Part shown: positions 1 to 8,665 of the stretch, in pieces
Numbering within the stretch: position 1 is the first letter of the stretch
How the letters are laid out: every line of letters begins with the position of its first letter
Assembly: GCF_000508165.1 (NCBI RefSeq)
Contig: NZ_AYOZ01000001.1
Coordinates: forward strand, 124,001 to 188,000
From: Marinomonas profundimaris
Lineage (GTDB): Bacteria; Pseudomonadota; Gammaproteobacteria; Pseudomonadales; Marinomonadaceae
Direction of reading: 5' to 3'
Length of the DNA: 64,000 nt
The notes under the pieces: generated by a model
Told to the model about the DNA's origin: nothing
The model's database searches: none
Seen by the model: the letters and a program-made list of their open reading frames with translations, nothing else
Translations under genes and position numbers: made by a program

Positions 1-35
1 CTATGCGCGAAAAATGAAAAAAAGAGTGAAAAGAC

Positions 36-680
36 ATGAATTTACGGATTAGAGAAAAAATTCTCGCAGTATGTTTGGAAAAAATAAAACAAAAGGGCGA
101 CGCGGTTCAAGTTTCCTTTTATGCTTTTTTTGCCAATAAAAACGACGATCCCGTTTTACTCATGAATGTGGCCCGCTGGTGGATTGAAAAACATCAGCTA
201 AATCACTTTGAAAAAGCCACCAAAATTTACGCCATGGTGAAATCCATAGAAGGCGAACCTTTAGGCAAAACAACCGCTTATAAAGGTTTCAACCATCTGA
301 CGTTCAGTGTTTCTGATTTGGATCGATCTATAGCATTTTATAGTGAACTGCTTGGTTTTTCTGGCGAAGTGCGTTGGGCAACAGGCGCGTATTTGTCATA
401 CGGTAATTGTTGGCTGTGTTTGTCACTTGGTAATGTTTCTTCAAGTCAGGACTACACGCATGTTGCTTTTTCTTTTGATGCGGCTGCAATGTGGCATATT
501 ACTCAAAAAGACGGGTTTCCAAGCGTGACACAATGGCAGAAAAACACCAGCGAAGGTGACTCTTTGTACCTTGAAGATCCAGATGGGCATAAATTAGAAT
601 TGCATTCGGGGTCATTAACAACTCGCCTAGAGTCGCTAAGAAAAGCACCTTATGACGAATTAGAGTGGCTAGCGGAATGA
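36..680 (+). CDS. FosA-like glutathione transferase with an extra N-terminal domain
   Basis: Residues about 84-214 read as a VOC-fold FosA-type thiol transferase. The three expected metal ligands are visible (H87 in NHLTFSV, H142 in DYTHVAF, E188 in GHKLELH), as is the loop WQKNTSEGDS (167-176), which in FosA binds K+ and substrate. FosA enzymes add glutathione to fosfomycin and are usually about 135 residues. Here about 80 residues precede the domain, with VSFYAFFANKNDDP and WWIEKHQLNHFEKATKI. This segment resembles a small stand-alone family I recall as DUF6500. The ATG at 36 has only a weak purine-rich upstream. The stop overlaps the ATG of the next gene by 4 bases, so the two are probably co-transcribed. 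Fosfomycin resistance is inferred; the true substrate could be another electrophile. Confidence 0.8.
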   Translation: MNLRIREKILAVCLEKIKQKGDAVQVSFYAFFANKNDDPVLLMNVARWWIEKHQLNHFEKATKIYAMVKSIEGEPLGKTTAYKGFNHLTFSVSDLDRSIAFYSELLGFSGEVRWATGAYLSYGNCWLCLSLGNVSSSQDYTHVAFSFDAAAMWHITQKDGFPSVTQWQKNTSEGDSLYLEDPDGHKLELHSGSLTTRLESLRKAPYDELEWLAE

Positions 681-1165
681 ATTCAACCCTAAGCGACGCT
701 TGGATGGATAAGCCTTGGAAAATTCGTTGTATCACAGTGGAAGACGCGTTACCTATTCGTCATCGAGTATTGTGGCCGAATAAAAACATGGAAGAATGCC
801 GCCTAGAAGACGACGAAAATGGCGCACATTTTGGTGTCTTTATTAATGACACCTTGGTGTGCGTTGCGTCGGTTTTTGTGGCGGAAATATTTAATGCAGC
901 GCTTTTTAATAAGACACAACACACTGCACGATTACGTAAATTTGCAACGATCGAAGAATATCAGAATAAAGGTATTGGGCGTTTTGTTTTAAGGCATATA
1001 ATGGCGTTAATGCAGCAGCAATCTGTCAGTGTGTTTTGGTGTGATGCTCGAGAGCATGCCATGTCACTTTATGAGTGCTGTGGCATGAGCGCACAAGGTG
1101 AACGATTTTTTAAAGGGGGCATTCCTTATCGGAAAATGTCGGTCATTCTTCCAGTCTCGTTGTGA
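677..1165 (+). CDS. GNAT family N-acetyltransferase
   Basis: A 162-residue protein with the GNAT fold signature: strand-rich middle, then the acetyl-CoA pyrophosphate loop Q96-x-x-G99-x-G101 in EYQNKGIGRFVL, and a late YECCGM segment typical of motif B. GNAT proteins of this size transfer acetyl groups from acetyl-CoA to amines; the acceptor cannot be read from sequence. I chose the ATG at 677 because it overlaps the preceding TGA (ATGA). A GTG at 665 in the same frame is possible but lies inside the upstream gene. The overlap suggests translational coupling with the FosA-like gene. Confidence 0.8.
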   Translation: MNSTLSDAWMDKPWKIRCITVEDALPIRHRVLWPNKNMEECRLEDDENGAHFGVFINDTLVCVASVFVAEIFNAALFNKTQHTARLRKFATIEEYQNKGIGRFVLRHIMALMQQQSVSVFWCDAREHAMSLYECCGMSAQGERFFKGGIPYRKMSVILPVSL

Positions 1166-1212
1166 AAAAAGACATCGTAATAGAGAAGCCAGTCTACTTT
1201 TGGAGGTAATAC

Positions 1213-1671
1213 TTGATTCAAGCGATTTATGTAGCAAAAAAATCTAAGCAGCCTCAGATAGAAATTGACGCTGTGAAAGTCGATGCTGGTAAGGGCATTG
1301 TTGGCGATCGCTACTACGGTAAAAAAGGCATTGATGGTCCAAATATTACGTTTGTAGAAAGTGAAGAGATTGCCGCGTTTAATGCGAATTTTGGTCAACA
1401 TATTGTTCATTCAGCGACAAGAAGAAATATCCTTACTCAAGGCGTCAGGCTTAACCAGCTGGTTGGGCAAGAGTTCTCTATTGGTGACGTGCGTTTTTAT
1501 GGCGTGGAATTATGTGAACCTTGTGGGTCGTTAGGGAAGTCCCTTGCTAACGATTCATTGACATCGTCACAAGTGGTTCGAGCTTGGCTTCACCGTGGTG
1601 GTTTAAGAGCCAATGTCTTAAGCACGGGAATATTACGAGCCGGTATGCAGTTTAACTTAATCCAGAAATAA
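1213..1671 (+). CDS. MOSC-domain protein
   Basis: A 152-residue single-domain protein matching the MOSC family (molybdenum-cofactor sulfurase C-terminal fold): GDRYYGKKG at 31-39, RRNILTQG at 70-77, the cysteine motif ELCEPC (C101, C104) and HRGGLRANVLSTG at 127-139. MOSC proteins bind molybdenum cofactor or act in sulfur transfer and in reduction of N-hydroxylated compounds; stand-alone versions such as YiiM detoxify N-hydroxylated bases. Which applies here is not visible. The start is a TTG, accepted because a strong SD (TGGAGG at 1201-1206) lies 6 bases upstream and no in-frame ATG fits. It runs in the same direction as the two genes before it, 47 bases after the second. Confidence 0.8.
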   Translation: MIQAIYVAKKSKQPQIEIDAVKVDAGKGIVGDRYYGKKGIDGPNITFVESEEIAAFNANFGQHIVHSATRRNILTQGVRLNQLVGQEFSIGDVRFYGVELCEPCGSLGKSLANDSLTSSQVVRAWLHRGGLRANVLSTGILRAGMQFNLIQK

Positions 1672-1681
1672 ATAATCTGAT

Positions 1682-1711
1682 TCATTCATAACGTCCCTAC
1701 GTTATGAATGA
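1682..1711. terminator. hairpin between convergent genes
   Basis: A perfect 13-bp stem (TCATTCATAACGT with its complement) closes a CCCT loop, between the MOSC gene and the convergent aminotransferase gene. There is no long T-tract on either side, so it may be a bidirectional or weak terminator. Confidence 0.6.
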
Positions 1712-1726
1712 CGTTTGAAAAATGGA

Positions 1727-3385
1727 TTAGACAATGTCTTCCGCTAGTACAAAGTATTTTATATCGTCAAACGCTTTGTTAAATGGTTGTGTTTGAGGTG
1801 TGTATTTACCTGTTTTGCAGTGCATTATAATCGTGTTGGCTTGGCTCAAATAGGTGTTTTTATCATCTGTTTGTTTTTGGACGTATTCTGTCGTTGATGG
1901 ACGCCATAACAAACTGCTTAGCGACATTGGTGTGGTTGACTTTCCCTGAAACCGCCATAAGTCTGATGTTTGATCGTACGCATAAAAAGGTAGAATAGTC
2001 AGGCCGTGTTCTGCCACAAAATCGATGGCGTCCAAAATGAAATTCGCTTCTTCATCGTCTAAAAAATAGTTCAAATTGAATCTTACCCAACCGGGCTTGA
2101 CGAGTTTTTCACCTTGTTTCATGGCTTGCTGAATGCGCTCTGATTGTACGCTATCAATGTTCAACAGCTGGTGCCCATAAGGCCCTGCACACGAACAACC
2201 TCCACGTACTTGAATGCCAAAGAGATCGTTCAATAACGCCGTCACAAACCCATGATGCAGATAGCCAAAGTCAGTTTTAATGCGAAAGGCGGTAATCGAC
2301 AGTCGAGCGGCTTGGGAATGTCCTAATCGCTCGATGTGTAAGTGATTTTTCCAACGTTTGTCGATTAGTTGAACGAGTTCATGTTCACGCGATTCAATCG
2401 TTTTTGCCCCGACTTCTTGCTTCAGCTGGAAAACCAACCCTGCACGGATGGATTCGATAATACCGGGTGTGCCGCCTTCTTCTCGACGTTCGCCGATGGG
2501 TAAAAAAGCATGATCATCCGGTGTGACAAAAGACACAGTGCCTCCTCCAATCAGGCTGGGCTTGTCATTTTTAATGAGGGCTTTTTTAACGACTAAAATG
2601 CCCGGCGTACTGGGGCCACCAATAAACTTATGGGTTGAAAAGAAAATGGCGTCCTTGGCCAATGTTTTTGCTTCAGCTGGATTCATATTGAGTTCAACAT
2701 AAGGTGCGGCCGCGGCAAAGTCCCAAAAAGCCAAGGCCTGGTAGTGATGTAATAGCGTGGTGATGGCATCTTGATCACATTGAATGCCAGTCACATTAGA
2801 TGCGGCGCTAAAGCTGCCAATCAGTTGTTTTTTCTGATGACTTTTAAGCTGCTCTTCTAATGATGTTAAGCAGACACCGCCGTCTTTGGCTTCAGGGATA
2901 CGAACAACTTCGATGTCCAATTCTCGCCACGGCAACTCATTAGAATGGTGTTCATAAGGCCCAATGAACACACACACGTTTTGCTTTTCTGTCAGTGTTA
3001 GTTGGCGTAAGCCTAATTGGCTAATTAAGGTGTTGATTGCGCTGGTGGCACCACTTCCACAAAACAAAACGAGGTCATCGACTGTGGCGTTAACGGCGTC
3101 TCGAATTTGTTGGCGTGCTTGCTCTCGAAAGGCTGTGGTTTGCTGGCCGGTAGCATTGGCTTCTGTGTGAGTGTTTGCGTAAAGCGGAAGCACTTGATCG
3201 CGAAGTGCGTCTTCGATGAAATCCAGACTTCGGCCAGAAGCCGTGTAGTCTGCGTAAGTTAATGTTCTTCGCCCAAATGGCGTTTGGATCTGAGCGTTGT
3301 GACCAATGACAGCATGACGAATACGGGCAAATAATGCTTCTTTGTTTGTTTGGTTTTGAATGTGGTTTTTGATCGCGGTTGTCAT
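1727..3385 (-). CDS. class V aminotransferase (cysteine desulfurase / selenocysteine lyase-like)
   Basis: A 552-residue PLP enzyme of fold type I, class V. The pyridoxal lysine is K253 in FSTHKFIGGPSTPG. D222 (AFWDFAAAAPY) fits the residue that pairs with the PLP nitrogen, SNVTG is at 196-200 and EEGGTPGI near 302. RGGCSCAGPYGH (394-405) sits where SufS-type enzymes carry the catalytic cysteine, so sulfur or selenium abstraction from cysteine analogues is possible. The protein is longer than SufS (about 400), with a roughly 110-residue C-terminal extension that I do not recognise. It lies 39 bases downstream of the Lrp-type regulator gene on the same strand, so it is probably that regulator's co-transcribed target. 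No Suf, Isc or Sel genes are nearby. Confidence 0.8.
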   Translation of the reverse strand: MTTAIKNHIQNQTNKEALFARIRHAVIGHNAQIQTPFGRRTLTYADYTASGRSLDFIEDALRDQVLPLYANTHTEANATGQQTTAFREQARQQIRDAVNATVDDLVLFCGSGATSAINTLISQLGLRQLTLTEKQNVCVFIGPYEHHSNELPWRELDIEVVRIPEAKDGGVCLTSLEEQLKSHQKKQLIGSFSAASNVTGIQCDQDAITTLLHHYQALAFWDFAAAAPYVELNMNPAEAKTLAKDAIFFSTHKFIGGPSTPGILVVKKALIKNDKPSLIGGGTVSFVTPDDHAFLPIGERREEGGTPGIIESIRAGLVFQLKQEVGAKTIESREHELVQLIDKRWKNHLHIERLGHSQAARLSITAFRIKTDFGYLHHGFVTALLNDLFGIQVRGGCSCAGPYGHQLLNIDSVQSERIQQAMKQGEKLVKPGWVRFNLNYFLDDEEANFILDAIDFVAEHGLTILPFYAYDQTSDLWRFQGKSTTPMSLSSLLWRPSTTEYVQKQTDDKNTYLSQANTIIMHCKTGKYTPQTQPFNKAFDDIKYFVLAEDIV

Positions 3386-3424
3386 TGGTGGTTCCTTATT
3401 TGCACTTACCGCCTTTACCCATTG

Positions 3425-3904
3425 TTAACCTGCTTTTTCGTTGAGGCTCGGCAAAGGCAACTGCGTTGTCCATTTGATCTGCTCCATGGCAAAGTTTGAG
3501 TTAACGTCAGTCAGTGCGGTGGCACTAATTAATCGTTTATAAAATTTGTCGTACGCTGGGATGTCTTTTACCAACACGCGCAGCAAGTAATCGTATTCTC
3601 CTGCCATGCGGTAAAATTCAACCACTTCAGGAAATTCGGCTACAACGCGAGCGAATTCGTCAGCCCAGTTTGCATCGTGTTGGTTGGTTTTAACCTGAAC
3701 AAAAACAGAGACTCCAAGCCCTAGTTTTTCGGCATCCAGCAACGCTACGCGGCGTTTGATAAAACCAGCTTGTTCCAGCTTTTGAACTCGTCGCCAGCAA
3801 GGCGTTTTTGATAGGCCTACTTGCTGTGCCATGCCTTCCGTCGAAATACTATCATCACTTTGTATTAAGGCAAGTAGTTGCAAATCTATCTCATCAAGGT
3901 GCAT
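3425..3904 (-). CDS. Lrp/AsnC family transcriptional regulator
   Basis: A 159-residue protein of standard Lrp length: N-terminal helix-turn-helix (about 1-60, with DLQLLALIQSDDSISTEGMA and LSKTPCWRRVQKLE), then the RAM ligand-binding domain (about 70-150), including GEYDYLLRVLV. Lrp/AsnC proteins are DNA-bending regulators that sense amino acids. It is first in a likely two-gene unit with the class V aminotransferase, so an amino acid handled by that enzyme is a plausible ligand. A perfect 26-bp palindrome lies 72 bases upstream of the start codon and may be its own operator. Confidence 0.9.
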   Translation of the reverse strand: MHLDEIDLQLLALIQSDDSISTEGMAQQVGLSKTPCWRRVQKLEQAGFIKRRVALLDAEKLGLGVSVFVQVKTNQHDANWADEFARVVAEFPEVVEFYRMAGEYDYLLRVLVKDIPAYDKFYKRLISATALTDVNSNFAMEQIKWTTQLPLPSLNEKAG

Positions 3905-4343
3905 TTCGTTCTCTTTTTTGGTTATTTATTGGAATATGTTTTCATATTGGGGCGATTGTTTCAATAGGCTGAAATGTTATTCCTTAGTACTAAGGAATAA
4001 CGGAATGTGAGTTCTGAAAATGCAGCAAAAAAAAGAATAAATAAATTAAATAAATACGATATCTTTTCAGTTTAAGAATAAATGTAACTTTTAATACTCA
4101 TTATTTTCTGTGTTAATTGGTAGGTTAATGGCAAAAAGTGCATGATGTTTTAAACAAAATTTGTATCAAGAATATCACTGTAAATTCATGGAATGGTCGA
4201 TCACGTTTTTTGATTTTATATTCCTGAAAGCTGTATATCTAAAGGCTTCGTTATCAATAACTTACAATTTTGTCATTTTATTATTGTGTTTTTAATCTAT
4301 AAGTTAGCTTCCCCCTCTTAAAAAATCTCAAAAGGAGTTGAAA
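3905..4343. other. divergent intergenic region
   Basis: About 440 AT-rich bases between the minus-strand Lrp gene and the plus-strand chemoreceptor. It holds the 26-bp palindrome described separately and the chemoreceptor SD (AAAGGAG at 4331-4337). No further gene or RNA was recognised. Confidence 0.6.
3976..4001. promoter_or_regulatory. perfect 26-bp palindrome upstream of the Lrp-type gene
   Basis: The half-site GTTATTCCTTAGT is followed immediately by its exact reverse complement, with no spacer. It has no T-tract and lies 72 bases before the regulator start, so an operator is more likely than a terminator. The flanking bases at 3975 and 4002 no longer pair. Autoregulation by the Lrp-type protein is an inference. 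Confidence 0.55.
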
Positions 4344-6335
4344 ATGTCAGTGTTGTCTAATCTCAAGGTATCTCATGCCGTGACCATAGTCGGTGTGGTG
4401 CCTTCTGTATTTGCTGTTGTCATCATGGCGCTCTTAGTTTCGTATTTGAATGAAGGTGTGAAAGAGGGCAAATTGGAAAAGGATATCGTAAAGCTTTCAA
4501 TGGCAATGGATGCAGTTGCTCATAATCATGCAGTAGAGCGAGGATTAACCGCAGGTTTTTTAGCCAGTAAGGGGCAAAAAAATAAAGCCGAATTATCCGC
4601 TCAGCGACAAGTGGCGGATCAAGCAGAGTCTACTTTACTTGGATTGACAGCGAATGATTTTGAGGCATTGGATCAGACTCAACTTGAACTATTAGTGCAT
4701 CCGATTTTAGTTGGCTTCGAAGACAAAGCGTCGGTTCGACAATCGGTTGACGCACTTTCACCTAATAATGGCGCATTTTTCTATTACTCTGAACTAAATA
4801 GACATTCATTGGCGGCCATTAAACACGCCATTTTCGAAATTCGCGACCCTCATGCCACCAAAATTCTGGAATCGTGGTTGTCTCTTTTATGGATGAAAGA
4901 ACGAGCTGGTCAATATCGAGGCGCATTAAATGGTGTCTTTACGGAAGGTCGTAGTTCGAGCGAACAACAGGCGAATATTAAGGCTTTTATCAAAGACGAG
5001 CAGTATTGGCAGGAAGAGTATTTAGAAGTCGCAACAGAGCAAGATAAGGTGCTGTACAAGACAATGATTGCCCACGCAGACTGGGGGAATGTGAATAAAA
5101 TTGCTAACGATTTTCTGGCTTCGGAAAGCTTGGACGAGGTAACAGGTCCTGCGAATTGGTTTGCAATGGCAACGAAAAAAATCGGCTTGATAAAAACATT
5201 ATCAAACAAAATTGAAAGAGAAGTAGTTGTGGTAAGTCATGAATTAGACCAAAAAGCGACGCTCTTTAGAGCTGTGTTGATTGTGGCTTTTTTCTTGGTG
5301 ATTATTCCGATTATTGTATTTGCCCGAATCGTTATTAAATCCATTTCGCAACGAGTTGAGTTGATTAACCAAGCGCTTCATGCGGTTTCAGAGCAACGAG
5401 ATCTCACGACGAATATTAACAATAAGTCCAATGATGAACTTGGTCAGATAATTGTTTCCTTGAATGGCCATTTGCAACATTTAAAAACGTCTTTCTTTTT
5501 GATGCACGAAAAAGCGAGTGACTCAAAAGTAAGCATGGATCAGCTGGGCATTGCCTCACGCAATGTTTTGTCTGAAACCAAGGCGCAATTCGCAAGAACA
5601 GACCAAATTGCAGTAGCGGTCGAAGAAATGTCGTTAACCAGCAACGCCATTTCTGAAGACATGCAATTGGCATCGAAAGAAACAGAAAGCATGCAACAAC
5701 AAAGCTCGCAAGGCAGCGAGCGTATGCGTTCAATACTGGCATCGATGAAAAAATTATCCGAGGAAGTGATGGGCGGAAATAAAGCCGTTCAAGACGTCAC
5801 GACGCAAACAGAAGCTATTGGAGCCATCTTACAAACCATAGAATCCATCGCCGAACAAACTAACTTGCTGGCGCTGAATGCGGCGATTGAAGCTGCACGA
5901 GCTGGCGAACAAGGGCGGGGTTTTGCGGTTGTTGCAGATGAAGTGAGAACGCTTGCGCAACGTACTCAAGGATCAACGGAAGAAATACGCACAACCATTG
6001 AGTCTTTGATTTTGTCGGGCAAAAATGCACTCAATTCCATGGGCGAATGTACTCAAATGGCGGATCAAACCATGGGCATCGTCAATGAAAACGTTTCTAT
6101 GATTCAATCTTTGTTTGAATCGATAGACCGCTTGAATCAAACGATTGAGCGTGTTGCCACGGCATCAGAAGAGCAATCTCAAGTGTCTGAAGAGGTGAAT
6201 CGAAACGTACAGGAAGTGAATGATATGTCTCAGGGCATTCTAGAGTCTGTGTCCCAAACGGATAAAGACACTCAAACCGTAAACGCACGGTTTGATGAAG
6301 TATTAAAAGAGGTGAATTCCTACAAGTTGTCGTAA
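4344..6335 (+). CDS. methyl-accepting chemotaxis protein with NIT-type sensor domain
   Basis: A transmembrane chemoreceptor of 663 residues. An N-terminal membrane helix (about 10-32) leads into a helical periplasmic domain containing [16 protein letters not shown], the hallmark of the nitrate/nitrite-sensing NIT domain. A second membrane segment follows near 305-330, then HAMP, and the cytoplasmic signalling hairpin (about 500-540) with [20 protein letters not shown] and [14 protein letters not shown]. It would pass signals to CheA/CheW. No C-terminal NWETF-type pentapeptide for CheR is present. The ATG at 4344 has AAAGGAG 6 bases upstream; an in-frame TTG at 4338 overlaps that SD and is less likely. 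The ligand is inferred from the domain only. Confidence 0.9.
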   Translation: MSVLSNLKVSHAVTIVGVVPSVFAVVIMALLVSYLNEGVKEGKLEKDIVKLSMAMDAVAHNHAVERGLTAGFLASKGQKNKAELSAQRQVADQAESTLLGLTANDFEALDQTQLELLVHPILVGFEDKASVRQSVDALSPNNGAFFYYSELNRHSLAAIKHAIFEIRDPHATKILESWLSLLWMKERAGQYRGALNGVFTEGRSSSEQQANIKAFIKDEQYWQEEYLEVATEQDKVLYKTMIAHADWGNVNKIANDFLASESLDEVTGPANWFAMATKKIGLIKTLSNKIEREVVVVSHELDQKATLFRAVLIVAFFLVIIPIIVFARIVIKSISQRVELINQALHAVSEQRDLTTNINNKSNDELGQIIVSLNGHLQHLKTSFFLMHEKASDSKVSMDQLGIASRNVLSETKAQFARTDQIAVAVEEMSLTSNAISEDMQLASKETESMQQQSSQGSERMRSILASMKKLSEEVMGGNKAVQDVTTQTEAIGAILQTIESIAEQTNLLALNAAIEAARAGEQGRGFAVVADEVRTLAQRTQGSTEEIRTTIESLILSGKNALNSMGECTQMADQTMGIVNENVSMIQSLFESIDRLNQTIERVATASEEQSQVSEEVNRNVQEVNDMSQGILESVSQTDKDTQTVNARFDEVLKEVNSYKLS

Positions 6336-6364
6336 GTTTTTCACGGTACTCAGTATTCATAAAC

Positions 6365-6400
6365 AACCAAAGCGCGATTTTATTGAGCTTTGGTTTTTTT
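6365..6400 (+). terminator. rho-independent terminator after the first chemoreceptor
   Basis: Stem AACCAAAGC / GCTTTGGTT followed by a run of T residues, about 30 bases past the stop codon. Confidence 0.75.
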
Positions 6401-6586
6401 GTGACTTAAAAAGGTCTCGAACGACCTGATAAAAAAGGTGAGTCCGTGTCTGAAAGTAGGTGATCGAGCATGCTATGCCATGAGTATATTGTTGAATGAA
6501 GGCTTTCATTTGGCACAGGTTTTATGTGCAATAAAACCTTAATGTGAACGGCAATCTATTCGCCCAGTTTTTTGATAGAATATTAC

Positions 6587-6600
6587 TGACCATTTGGTCA
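6587..6600. promoter_or_regulatory. candidate operator TGACCATTTGGTCA
   Basis: Six-base arms TGACCA/TGGTCA around TT, 64 bases upstream of the second chemoreceptor start. The shape resembles TetR-family sites, but no TetR gene is in the window. The rest of the 328-base gap (6336-6664) holds only the terminator at 6365-6400. Confidence 0.35.
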
Positions 6601-6664
6601 ATAGTTATTCTACTTTGAACATTACGTTGTGCATATTCACTCATTGAGAAAAGGGTCTTAACAC

Positions 6665-8557
6665 GTGTCTTTAAAATTACGTCTTATTTATACATTCGTT
6701 ATAGTTGTTTTAATAACGACTATTTCAATGGGGTTGCTGAGCTTTTACCAAGCTAGGTCTGTGATGTTAGATCGCACGACGAACACAGAATTACCCGCTC
6801 AAATTACTCAGATAAAAAATGAAGTGGAAAACCAAATTGAAACATTGGCGATCAATGCTGAAATGTTGGCCAATAACCCGATGATTTTAGAGTGGGCGAA
6901 AAATGGTTATTCTGAGTCTGGTGAGAAAAATATTGTCGGTTTATTGAGTAACATTAAAGAGCAGTTAGGTCTTGATACCGCTTCTTGGGCGGACAGAAAG
7001 ACTGCAAAATATTGGAATCAAGATGGTTTTCTAAGAACCTTGACCCCAGAGGGCGACGGTTGGTTTTTTCAATTCACAGACTCGTCAAACAGCAAAAACG
7101 TCAGTGTTTACCGCAGTAAATCGAGCGGTGAAGTTAAACTGTTTGTGAACTATCAAAATACCAATGGTCGAGGTTTAGCCGGCTTTGGTATGAATTTAGA
7201 TAAGATGACGAATTATCTAAATAACTTCACGTTTAACGGCGGTGGTTTTGTTTATTTAGTCTCGCAAGATGGCATATTAAAAGTGCATCGCAATGACAAA
7301 TTATTAGAAAAAACTACGGTTACAGATTTATACGGCGAGAGCGTTGGCCAAACACTGTTGAAACAAGATGGCTTAAACATTGTGATGTCTGAAAACTCGG
7401 TATTGGCGAGTCAGTATATTCCCGCAATGGGGTGGATTTTGGTGGCTGAAATCCCAAATGAAGCGGTGTTTGGTGGTGTTTCATCAATGGGGCGTTCTTT
7501 GTTATTAATGGGTGTATTACTCAGTATCATCACAGTAATTGTTGCCTTCTTGATTGGCTCTACCTTGGTTAAGCAGCTTGAAATCGTGGCTCATAATTTA
7601 AAAGAGATTGGAGAAGGTGAAGGCGATTTAAGTCATCGTCTTCGTGATGATGGCCCAATCGAGTTGGCGAGTATTGGTAATGGTTTTAACAAATTCGTCA
7701 GTGTGATTCACAATATGGTGAAACAGGTTAGCCAAACCAGTAATCAGCTCAACGATGCTTCTGAACAAATGTTGAATTCAGCCGACACCATGTTAAAGGA
7801 TGCCAGACTACAAAGTGAACGCACCGCTATGGTCGCATCGGCAATACATGAAGTGGAAGCGTCCGTTAGAGAAGTGTCAGGCAATGCTGCGCAAGCGGCT
7901 GATACTGCGAATGTTGTGGAGCGTGAAGTCAGTTCTGGCCTTAACGTTGTTTCTTCCGCGAAAAAGACAGTTGAAAATTTAGCGAAAGAGAGTGAAAAAA
8001 CAGCAACGATCGTTGGAGAGTTAGCGAAGAATTCAGAGCAAATTGGTGGGATTCTAGAAGTCATCCGTAACATATCAGAGCAGACTAACTTGCTTGCCTT
8101 AAACGCAGCAATAGAATCAGCTCGCGCTGGTGAGCAAGGGCGTGGGTTTGCTGTGGTAGCGGATGAAGTGCGGAACTTGGCTAAGCGTACAGCTCAATCA
8201 ACCGATGAAATTCAAGAGATGATTAATCAACTGCAATCGGAATCTCGCAAAGCGTTAATCGCATCAAAATCAGGGCAAGAAATAGCCAATGACGGTGTGG
8301 AATCAATGCAGATTGCTGAACAATCTCTAAACAGTATTGCGCAGCAAGTGAATACGATGAATAAGATTAACCAACAAGTCGCGCTTGCAACAGAGCAGCA
8401 ATTGTTGGCGATTGAAGATGTCGCTCAAAATGTCACCGGCATTCAAAACTCGGTGGAAACAAGTGTGACAACCGCTAACAGCTTGTCAGATAACAGCAAA
8501 GCGTTACGAACATTGTCTTCAACGCTCGATACGTTGGTCGCAGGTTTTAAAGTGTAA
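6665..8557 (+). CDS. methyl-accepting chemotaxis protein with Cache-type periplasmic domain
   Basis: A 630-residue chemoreceptor. Membrane helix 1 is at about 7-27 and a large periplasmic domain at about 30-275 contains [36 protein letters not shown] and [10 protein letters not shown], a layout typical of double-Cache (dCache) sensors for amino acids and other small molecules. Helix 2 (about 278-302) is followed by HAMP and the signalling hairpin near 470-505, which carries [12 protein letters not shown] with Ser where most relatives have Ala. No CheR-binding pentapeptide ends the protein. The start is GTG at 6665, with the purine-rich AGAAAAGGG upstream. The neighbouring receptor is on the same strand but has its own terminator, so the two are separate units. 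Confidence 0.9.
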   Translation: MSLKLRLIYTFVIVVLITTISMGLLSFYQARSVMLDRTTNTELPAQITQIKNEVENQIETLAINAEMLANNPMILEWAKNGYSESGEKNIVGLLSNIKEQLGLDTASWADRKTAKYWNQDGFLRTLTPEGDGWFFQFTDSSNSKNVSVYRSKSSGEVKLFVNYQNTNGRGLAGFGMNLDKMTNYLNNFTFNGGGFVYLVSQDGILKVHRNDKLLEKTTVTDLYGESVGQTLLKQDGLNIVMSENSVLASQYIPAMGWILVAEIPNEAVFGGVSSMGRSLLLMGVLLSIITVIVAFLIGSTLVKQLEIVAHNLKEIGEGEGDLSHRLRDDGPIELASIGNGFNKFVSVIHNMVKQVSQTSNQLNDASEQMLNSADTMLKDARLQSERTAMVASAIHEVEASVREVSGNAAQAADTANVVEREVSSGLNVVSSAKKTVENLAKESEKTATIVGELAKNSEQIGGILEVIRNISEQTNLLALNAAIESARAGEQGRGFAVVADEVRNLAKRTAQSTDEIQEMINQLQSESRKALIASKSGQEIANDGVESMQIAEQSLNSIAQQVNTMNKINQQVALATEQQLLAIEDVAQNVTGIQNSVETSVTTANSLSDNSKALRTLSSTLDTLVAGFKV

Positions 8558-8582
8558 CCTTGATAGCAGATAGCACGAAAGC

Positions 8583-8615
8583 AGCCCCAATGAGAACCAA
8601 CTCATTGGGGCTTTT
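8583..8615 (+). terminator. rho-independent terminator after the second chemoreceptor
   Basis: A 12-bp stem AGCCCCAATGAG / CTCATTGGGGCT with a 6-base loop followed by TTTT, between convergent genes. Confidence 0.85.
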
Positions 8616-8665
8616 TCATTTCTTAACGACTGAAAGTACAGTGGCCAAGCCGTGTTCGGTCTGAA

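Noticed and set aside
6510..6535. TGGCAC upstream of the second chemoreceptor as sigma-54 promoter
   Set aside because: The following GC is four bases too far away.
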